A DNA stretch of 46,055 nucleotides from Paracoccaceae bacterium (GTDB lineage: Bacteria > Pseudomonadota > Alphaproteobacteria > Rhodobacterales > Rhodobacteraceae): positions 1 to 46,055 of the forward strand of contig CANJQT010000015.1 of NCBI GenBank assembly GCA_947476475.1, read 5' to 3'. This document shows, piece by piece, positions 40,665 to 46,055 of this stretch. The notes under the pieces are model-generated. The model saw only the letters and a program-made list of their open reading frames with translations. It made no database searches and had not been told where the DNA came from. How positions within the stretch are numbered: the first letter of the stretch is position 1; every line of letters starts with the position of its first letter. A program made the position numbers and the translations under genes.

Positions 40665-41300
40665 TTATTCGAAGAGTCTACGCTCCGGTACGACGATGAC
40701 GTCACCTTCTTGAAGAACGATCACCGGAGCACTGGCACCGTTTTGAACGGCTTTATAGTTGTAGGTGTATACTGCTTCTTTGCCGGTTTTGGAATCCACT
40801 CTGCGCAGTTGGATGCGTTTTGCAGAAGCGAACTTTGTCAGGCCACCGGATTCGGCCAGGAACTGCAGAAGCGTGGTGCCGGCAGCGACGCCGATACGAC
40901 CCGGCTTGGCGACTTCGCCAACAGCGTAAACATCAACCAAACCGTTGTTCGCCACGCTTTGCGCGGCCAGTGTGGCGCTTGCCTGTGCGACGGCGGTCGT
41001 GGTCGGGTTCAGCGAACCCACCGAGAGGAAGATGGTTGGCGGCGCTGCAAACTTCGACGCGAGTGCGGCGGAGATGGCCGCCTTCAGGCCATCCACAGAT
41101 TGCCCGGCTGCGTTGACGCCGCCAACAAGCGGCAGGCTGACGGTGCCATCGGGCAGCACAAGAAGGCTTCGATTGAGGCTGGGATCTTCCAGCACCTCCA
41201 TCTGCAAGACGTCGCCAGACTGGATACGGTAGGAACTTTGCGCCATCGCCGCAGGGGCAAGAGCAAGAGCGAGGATAAGACCAAAGAGGGTTCTGAGCAT
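40665..41300 (-). CDS. Polysaccharide export protein (Wza/GumB-like, SLBB domain)
   Basis: Periplasmic/outer-membrane export component of 211 aa. Signal peptide LRTLFGLILALALAPAAMAQ, cleaved before SSYRIQSGD. The Poly_export domain follows with YRIQSGDVLQMEVLEDPSLN and VLPDGTVSLPLVGGVNAAGQ, then an SLBB-like domain with VDVYAVGEVAKPGRIGVAAG and VIVLQEGDVIVVPE. No lipobox Cys, unlike E. coli Wza, and the protein is shorter, as in EpsE-type proteins of exosortase loci. The AT-rich segment upstream (41301-41345) probably holds the promoter of this unit. Confidence 0.88.
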   Translation of the reverse strand: MLRTLFGLILALALAPAAMAQSSYRIQSGDVLQMEVLEDPSLNRSLLVLPDGTVSLPLVGGVNAAGQSVDGLKAAISAALASKFAAPPTIFLSVGSLNPTTTAVAQASATLAAQSVANNGLVDVYAVGEVAKPGRIGVAAGTTLLQFLAESGGLTKFASAKRIQLRRVDSKTGKEAVYTYNYKAVQNGASAPVIVLQEGDVIVVPERRLFE

Positions 41301-41406
41301 TTTAGCACCCGATGAGATATGACTATATTCAGAATAAAAGCCGGACTTATGGTTTCAAAACATTACTCGATCTGGCGGGCTTTCGTAAGCCATATCGAAA
41401 CGAAAG

Positions 41407-41419
41407 TGCCCTGCGGGCA
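41407..41419 (-). terminator. Weak terminator-like hairpin after prsT
   Basis: On the minus strand TGCCC-GCA-GGGCA is followed by CTTTCGTTTC, 7 bases after the TPR-protein stop codon. The stem is only 5 bp, so read-through into the export gene is possible. Confidence 0.35.
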
Positions 41420-41425
41420 ACACCT

Positions 41426-43876
41426 TTACGGCGAAGTCGCGACAATTCCGGCAGAAGTCAGCTTTTCCAGTTCGGTTTTCGCCGCAATTACAAAGTCGCG
41501 CGAATCGTCGGGCTTCACCAGCGCAAGAATCGCAGTGAATTTGGCGGCTGCATCTTCCTTCCGATCAAGCTTCAAATAGGTCATCCCCAGATGATACTGC
41601 ACCACCGGATCTTCGGGCAGCCCGACAGCAGCCTGTTCCAGTTCTTCGACCGCTTCCTGGTATTTGCCATTCTGATAGGCAATCCAGCCGTAAGTATCCT
41701 GGTAGGGCGCGATGCCGCTGCCACGCAGGCGGCGGGCGATGATCTCTGCGCGCTTCAGGCTTTCGGGGTCGGTGCGGAAGTTTGACAGCAGGCTGGCCAG
41801 ATTGTTGGCAACGATCGGATTGCCGGAATTCTTCTTATAGAGTTGCTCATAGATAGCGATGGACCCCTCGATATCACCGGCAGCTTCGAGTTGGCCGGCC
41901 TTGGCCCAAAGCAGATCACCGGAGTCGGGATTGGCTGCGAGAGCCTGTTCCAGCAGTTGCGCCGCCGCTTCCTGGCGCTGAGGGTCTGCCTTGACGATCC
42001 GGTAGAGGTTTAGCCAGGACTGGCTGCGGGCCGGATCCTTCTGAACGATTGCGCCATAGGCTGCTTCCGCAGCGGCGGCATTGCCGGCCGCGGCGAGAGT
42101 CCCGGCGTTGAGGGCTTGCAAGTCGATGTTGTCAGGATCGTCGGCCAGAATTTTCGCGGCAAAGGCCTGTGCCTGTACCATTCTGCCATTGGCGATATGG
42201 TTTCGCAGGAGGGCAACCTTCGCCTCTAGCGCGGCACCCTCGCCCGAGGCTGCCTGTTCCAGATAGGTGAGCGCTTCATCACCGCGCTGCTGACCTTGAA
42301 GAATGCCCGCGCGCAATCCGGCTACGGCGGCAGCCAACTGGGGTTGCCCTAGCGCTTCAAGCTCAGCGGCGACGGTTTCGGTGCGCGGCCAATCCTTGAG
42401 CTGAAGGTAGATCTGCCCAAGCGGGATCAGCAGATCCGGGGTGCCGGGGGCGATCCGCAGGGAATCGATCAGGACCGATTCAGCGGCGATAAGATCGTTG
42501 TTGGCGGCAAGGAATTGCGCATATTGCAGCGACTCTGTCGGTGCCCTGCCCGAGGCTTCAACAGCACGCGACAGCATCTCGCCCACCAGTTCGCGGTTGC
42601 CGTCCCGTTCATAGGCCTGGGCAAGCAGCGTCATCAGGCCGGCATCGCGAGGGTTCTGGTCGATTGCCCCACGCAAGAGCGAGACAGCCTCTGCGACATT
42701 GTCATCGAAGATGAGCCAGTTGGCTTTAAGGCGAACGGCCTCGACCTCGCCTGAATCGTCGGCCAGAATTTCTTCGACCAGAGCGCGGGCGGCGACGTAG
42801 TTGCCGACGGCCTCCTGCATCCGCGCCAAAGCCACTTTCACCTTTCGGGCGTCGTCGGTCCCGCTTTCGGTTTTGATGATCTCTTCCATCTCGGCGATGG
42901 CACCTTCGCGATCACCATTATCAAAGCGGAACCCCGCGCGCGCCGAACGGAAGACCGCGACCGATTGGCCAGCGGCAATTGCCTTGTCGAGTTCGGCAAT
43001 CGCAGCATCGGCCGAGCGGTATTGGCCAAGGAAGCGCACCAACTCTATCTCGGGCTGCACATTGGCGTCATCCGGTTTGACGGCGGACCGAAGAAGGGCT
43101 TCGGCCTTGTCGATTTCCTTGCGTGACAGATACCAGCGCAGCAACGCTTCGTGCATTTCCGGGGCATCGGCAAAGACCTGAGCCATCTCGATCAGGCCGG
43201 CTTCGATCTTGTCGGTCTGGTTCAGTGCGGCATAGACGGACAGACGCTGCGCATAGAAGATCCGTTCCGTGGGGTTTAACCGGATCGCGGCATCCAGTTC
43301 GGTCAATGCCGCGTCAAGCGACTGGCTGCGGATCAGATCGTCGATCACCACTTTGGTCAGTCGCGGATCGCCCGGCCGTGACTGGCGCATTTCCTTCGCC
43401 GCCCTGACGGCGTTCAGGATGCTGGCTGCATCGTTGGCATCTATGGCGGTGCCATAGTCGGAGTAAATCTGGATCGCCGTCAGTTCGGGATCATCGGGCG
43501 CGGCTTGCAGTGCGAGTGCCACATATTTGCGGGCATCGTCCCACTGAGAGTTGTCTGCGGCCAGTTGCGACAGGGCGCGCAATGTTACCGTGTCTGCTGG
43601 ATATTGTTCGAGCAGGCGCAAATACTGGCTGTAGGCCTCGCGCAGATTGCCGCGATCCCGCTCGGCCTGGGCATAGGCGATGCGGGCCTCGCGGTGTTGG
43701 TTGTCGAGCTTGAAGACATTCCGGAATTCGACCAGTGCGCGGTCGACATCACCCGCCTGCAGATATTGCATGCCGGATTCATAGTGACGCTGGGCGCGTT
43801 CTGCAGCCGAGTCGCACCCGGCAACAAACAGAAAAGTGGCCAGCACAGCAAAGATGACGGGGCGGGGCGCGCGCAT
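41426..43876 (-). CDS. prsT: TPR-repeat lipoprotein of the exosortase/polysaccharide system (PrsT-like)
   Basis: An 816-aa lipoprotein. The N-terminus PVIFAVLATFLFVAGCDSAA has a lipobox with the lipidated Cys21. The remainder is a solenoid of about 20 tetratricopeptide repeats (for example HYESGMQYLQAGDVDRALVE, AYSQYLRLLEQYPAD, GWIAYQNGKYQEAVEELEQA). This size and layout match the PEP-CTERM/XrtA-associated TPR lipoprotein PrsT, thought to scaffold polysaccharide assembly or export in the periplasm. It lies between the sugar transferase (82 bp upstream) and the export gene (125 bp downstream), all on the minus strand. Confidence 0.85.
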   Translation of the reverse strand: MRAPRPVIFAVLATFLFVAGCDSAAERAQRHYESGMQYLQAGDVDRALVEFRNVFKLDNQHREARIAYAQAERDRGNLREAYSQYLRLLEQYPADTVTLRALSQLAADNSQWDDARKYVALALQAAPDDPELTAIQIYSDYGTAIDANDAASILNAVRAAKEMRQSRPGDPRLTKVVIDDLIRSQSLDAALTELDAAIRLNPTERIFYAQRLSVYAALNQTDKIEAGLIEMAQVFADAPEMHEALLRWYLSRKEIDKAEALLRSAVKPDDANVQPEIELVRFLGQYRSADAAIAELDKAIAAGQSVAVFRSARAGFRFDNGDREGAIAEMEEIIKTESGTDDARKVKVALARMQEAVGNYVAARALVEEILADDSGEVEAVRLKANWLIFDDNVAEAVSLLRGAIDQNPRDAGLMTLLAQAYERDGNRELVGEMLSRAVEASGRAPTESLQYAQFLAANNDLIAAESVLIDSLRIAPGTPDLLIPLGQIYLQLKDWPRTETVAAELEALGQPQLAAAVAGLRAGILQGQQRGDEALTYLEQAASGEGAALEAKVALLRNHIANGRMVQAQAFAAKILADDPDNIDLQALNAGTLAAAGNAAAAEAAYGAIVQKDPARSQSWLNLYRIVKADPQRQEAAAQLLEQALAANPDSGDLLWAKAGQLEAAGDIEGSIAIYEQLYKKNSGNPIVANNLASLLSNFRTDPESLKRAEIIARRLRGSGIAPYQDTYGWIAYQNGKYQEAVEELEQAAVGLPEDPVVQYHLGMTYLKLDRKEDAAAKFTAILALVKPDDSRDFVIAAKTELEKLTSAGIVATSP

Positions 43877-43958
43877 TTACTTCTCGGTTCAGGTTAGGCG
43901 GTCGCGCGTGATGCGCAGCGCTTGTATGGCTTACTGGGCCGTTGGCCAGAGAGGTTAA

Positions 43959-44648
43959 TCAATAGCCCGTGCCTTTGGCAACCACAGCCAAGGTGCGCAG
44001 CAGGATTGTTGCATCAGTGGTCAAGGAAACGTGATCATCGTAGTCGGCATCAAATTCGGCGCGCTTTTCGAAGCCACATTCATTGCGGTCGGAAATCTGC
44101 CAAAAGCCGGTCATGCCCGGGCGCATCCGGTAGTAGGCCAGACCTTCGTAAATGGAACGCTGAGACGGCATCATCGGTCGCGGGCCGACAAGGGACATAT
44201 CCCCTATCAGCACGTTCCAGAGTTGCGGCAGTTCATCAAGCGATGACTTGCGCAAGAAGCGGCCCAGACGGGTGATGCGCGGGTCATCCTTGAGCTTTTG
44301 CGTGCTGGACCATTCGGCGCGAGCGCTGGGGTTGGTGGCCAGATACGCCTCCAACAGGTCATCTGCATCATCGACCATCGTGCGCAGCTTCAGCATTTTG
44401 AAGGTCCTGCCAGCCCGGCCAACCCGCGCACTTGTATAGAAGGGCCGCGCCCCCTGCATAACCAGCAGTAACGCCAGAAGCGCGATCAAGGGCACCACAA
44501 ATGGCAAGCCGACGATGACGGCAAGCACATCTATCAATCTTTTGGCATGGTTACGGTAGAAACCGGGACGCGGCTTAACAGCCACGAGGCCAGCGGGGAC
44601 ACAGACGCGATCAAAATTCTCGCCCAGATCATTCAACTGCATTGTCAT
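43959..44648 (-). CDS. Undecaprenyl-phosphate sugar phosphotransferase (ExoY-like)
   Basis: Priming enzyme that transfers sugar-1-phosphate from a nucleotide sugar to undecaprenyl phosphate at the inner face of the membrane, starting polysaccharide synthesis. The 229-aa form has a single hydrophobic hairpin (RLIDVLAVIVGLPFVVPLIA) followed by the catalytic region FKMLKLRTMVDDADDLLE, DDPRITRLGRFLRKSSLDEL, PQLWNVLIGDMSLVGPRP and RPGMTGFWQISDRNECGFE. Length and layout match Sinorhizobium ExoY. The frame stays open to 44951 with other ATGs (44762), but that extension has no family similarity. The sugar is not determinable. Confidence 0.85.
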   Translation of the reverse strand: MTMQLNDLGENFDRVCVPAGLVAVKPRPGFYRNHAKRLIDVLAVIVGLPFVVPLIALLALLLVMQGARPFYTSARVGRAGRTFKMLKLRTMVDDADDLLEAYLATNPSARAEWSSTQKLKDDPRITRLGRFLRKSSLDELPQLWNVLIGDMSLVGPRPMMPSQRSIYEGLAYYRMRPGMTGFWQISDRNECGFEKRAEFDADYDDHVSLTTDATILLRTLAVVAKGTGY

Positions 44649-45129
44649 ACGAGACACCACTTGCGGGACACTTGAGTCACGAAAAAAAAATAAACGCAGC
44701 TTTCGCCGCAATGAAGACAATCCCGATCTTATTGTATGCCAAAATTTCGTCCTATTTTCCATAGCACTTACGGCACCAAACTCAAAAAGCAATTCGTTTT
44801 CATGACAAAGCCTTATGCCGATGCCGGGGTTTGGAAAAGCAATTGTGGCACTTTGCCCCATTTGGAGCAGAAAAGCGCCCCTTTGGCAGGGAAACCACCT
44901 ATTACAGGAAACAATGCGCAAAAGTGGGGGCTGTAACCCCAGCATGAACAACAGATCATGTCGGAAAGTGGCCGAATCAAGTTATGAGGCTCATAACGTC
45001 CTAGGGAAGGCCGAATCCGGTCATTCCGCTGACGAAGTTCTGGGTGTAAAATGATAATTGGCGAAAGCACATCATGGCAAAACGGCTCGGGACAGGGCGC
45101 CGGATGCTGAGGCAGGTTGGAAAAGCAGG
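44649..45129. promoter_or_regulatory. 481-bp divergent control region of the polysaccharide locus
   Basis: The gap between the ExoY-like and ExeA-like genes is clearly lower in GC than the surroundings (for example 44680-44800). It carries an A9 run near 44682 and a TGGGG/CCCCA hairpin around 44930, plus the GTTATGAG palindrome listed separately. No convincing gene is present; open frames here are upstream extensions of the flanking genes. Promoters of both divergent units should lie here. Confidence 0.5.
44981..44997. promoter_or_regulatory. Perfect palindrome GTTATGAG-G-CTCATAAC, candidate operator
   Basis: An 8-bp perfect inverted repeat with a single central base, 133 bp upstream of the ATPase start and 333 bp upstream of the ExoY-like start. 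The length and symmetry suit a dimeric regulator. No regulator gene is seen nearby. Confidence 0.45.
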
Positions 45130-45927
45130 ATGAACAAGGTCTTGGAAACCAGGCCAGACGAACTCGGTAATGTCGGCTTCTACATGGATTTCTTCGGATT
45201 CCGCGAGCGCCCGTTCACACTGGTGCCTGATCCGGATTTCCTGTTCTGGTCGGCACAGCATAGGCGCGCCTATTCCGTGCTGGAGTTTGGCATTCTTTCG
45301 CGTGCGCCGATCACGTTGGTGACGGGCGGCGTCGGCTGCGGCAAGACGACCTTGCTGCGCGAGCTTTTGCGCCAGTTCGGGGCCAAGATCACGGTCGGAT
45401 TGATTTCAAATGCCCAGGGTGGGCGCGGCGAACTGATCCAGTGGGTGCTGAACTCGCTTGGGGTGCGCTTCAACCCTTCGGTGGGCTATGTGCAGCTTTT
45501 CCAGCAACTGCAGGATTTCCTGATCGACGAATATGCAGCCGGACGGCGCGTGGTTCTGATCTTCGACGAAGCGCAGAATCTGTCGCCAGAGAGCCTTGAA
45601 GAGTTGCGCATGTTGACCAACATCAACTCTGGCAAGGATGAGGTGATTCAGCTGGTACTGGTCGGTCAGCCCGAGTTGCGGGAGATGGTGCTGGATCCGT
45701 CATTGCGGCAGCTTGCGCAGCGGATCGCGGCCAGCTTTCACCTGTCGCCGCTGGACGAAAAAGGTGTGACCGAACTGATCGCCCACCGACTGCGCGCGGC
45801 GGGCGGGACCGGCAATGAAATAACCCCGGCGGCGGGTCGCATCATCCACAAGGCCACCCATGGCGTGCCGCGACTGATCAATCAACTGTGCGATATGGCG
45901 TTGCTTTATCCCACATTCTCCAAGTAA
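45130..45927 (+). pseudogene. ExeA-like AAA ATPase of the exosortase/polysaccharide locus, 3' end disrupted
   Basis: ATPase of the ExeA/XrtA-associated group, cytoplasmic partner of secretion or polysaccharide systems. Visible: YMDFFGFRERPFTLVPDPDF, Walker A VTGGVGCGKTTLL (64-76), Walker B VVLIFDEAQNLSPESLEELR, sensor VLVGQPELREM and HGVPRLINQLCDMALL. The family normally continues for further residues after this point, but here similarity ends abruptly at about 45910 (LLY) and the frame closes after PTFSK. The following sequence is lower in GC and carries an open frame on the other strand, pointing to an insertion or rearrangement. The ATG at 45130 is preferred; an upstream ATG-like codon in frame lies at 45058 region. 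It may still be functional. Confidence 0.7.
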
Positions 45928-45970
45928 GTCGCTGATTTCGCTGTCGTAATCGTGATATTTCGCATATAAA

Positions 45971-46054
45971 TCATGGCGTTGACGGCTGCGAGGGGCGCGT
46001 TTCATGGATCACCTGGAGGGTGCGGGCTTGGCGCGGGGAGATCGGGTTGATTTC
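45971..46054 (-). CDS. Unidentified partial reading frame at the right edge (C-terminus)
   Basis: On the minus strand a frame enters from the right edge and ends at a TGA at 45971-45973, encoding EINPISPRQARTLQVIHE followed by TRPSQPSTP. No family is recognised. Its end lies about 60 bp from the point where the ATPase loses similarity, the spacing expected between a transposase gene end and the terminus of an insertion sequence. An ATG at 46005 in another frame is also open, so this call is tentative. Confidence 0.2.
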   Translation of the reverse strand, partial: EINPISPRQARTLQVIHETRPSQPSTP

Positions 46055-46055
46055 G

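Noticed and set aside
44844-44860. Sigma-54-like promoter around TGGCACTTTGC
   Set aside because: The TGGCAC box is present but the TTGC element is not at the required five-base spacing.
44649-44951. Upstream extension of the sugar transferase frame by up to 101 codons
   Set aside because: Extension lacks family similarity, falls in low-GC control DNA and would exceed the ExoY-type length; start set at 44648.

Overview
The window is high-GC DNA with the gene content and order of an alphaproteobacterium of the Rhodobacteraceae/Paracoccaceae type. Pointers are an alphaproteobacterial serC leader RNA in front of serC-serA, a Methanosarcina/rhizobial-type SerC, a UPF0314 (DUF2585) membrane protein, an IalB-like protein, the pbpC/alpha-2-macroglobulin pair, and an exosortase D (VPLPA-CTERM type) fused to EpsI. 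Intergenic hairpins followed by a GGAGTATTT or GGATATTTT tail recur five times. No tRNA, rRNA or CRISPR array was seen.

Layout. 1-2000: glycerol catabolism, with glpD (running off the left edge) divergent from a DeoR/GlpR regulator, and TGTTCG-N4-TGTTCG operator-like repeats on both sides of the regulator. 2000-4515: hisN-like phosphatase behind an IalB-like secreted protein, and a rhizobial-type asparaginase. 4577-9270: a TauE/SafE permease and the complete phosphorylated serine pathway (serB divergent from serC-serA). 9348-11956: a PPP-type phosphatase, UPF0314, and a BktB-like thiolase. 11999-19502: pbpC and a 1.8-kaa alpha-2-macroglobulin with a thioester, probably a periplasmic repair/defence pair. 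19623-24050: a hybrid histidine kinase and a trimethylamine-dehydrogenase-family flavoprotein whose substrate box is altered. 24231-31319: recQ, yggT, a thioesterase, a UMF1-type MFS transporter, mepA, a phytase-like esterase and a YhhQ queuosine-precursor transporter. 31320-32302: a 470-bp non-coding region holding a structured RNA candidate with a perfect Shine-Dalgarno sequence locked in a stem, then a Met-rich cupredoxin. 32426: arfB.

32916 to the right edge is an exopolysaccharide/exosortase locus: a hexapeptide acyltransferase, GT2 and GT4 glycosyltransferases with a second phytase-like esterase overlapping the GT2, a rhomboid protease overlapping the exosortase-EpsI fusion, an outer-membrane beta-barrel, a Wza-type export protein, a PrsT-like TPR lipoprotein, an ExoY-like priming sugar transferase, and an ExeA-like ATPase. 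The last of these loses family similarity at about 45910 and stops early, probably at an insertion or rearrangement junction. Together these genes would prime, build and export a polysaccharide and process VPLPA-CTERM proteins. No VPLPA-tagged substrate is encoded in the window.

The most novel-looking items are the structured RNA at 31375-31560, the dispersed hairpin repeat family, the altered amine-dehydrogenase active site, the rhomboid-exosortase coupling, and the broken ATPase.
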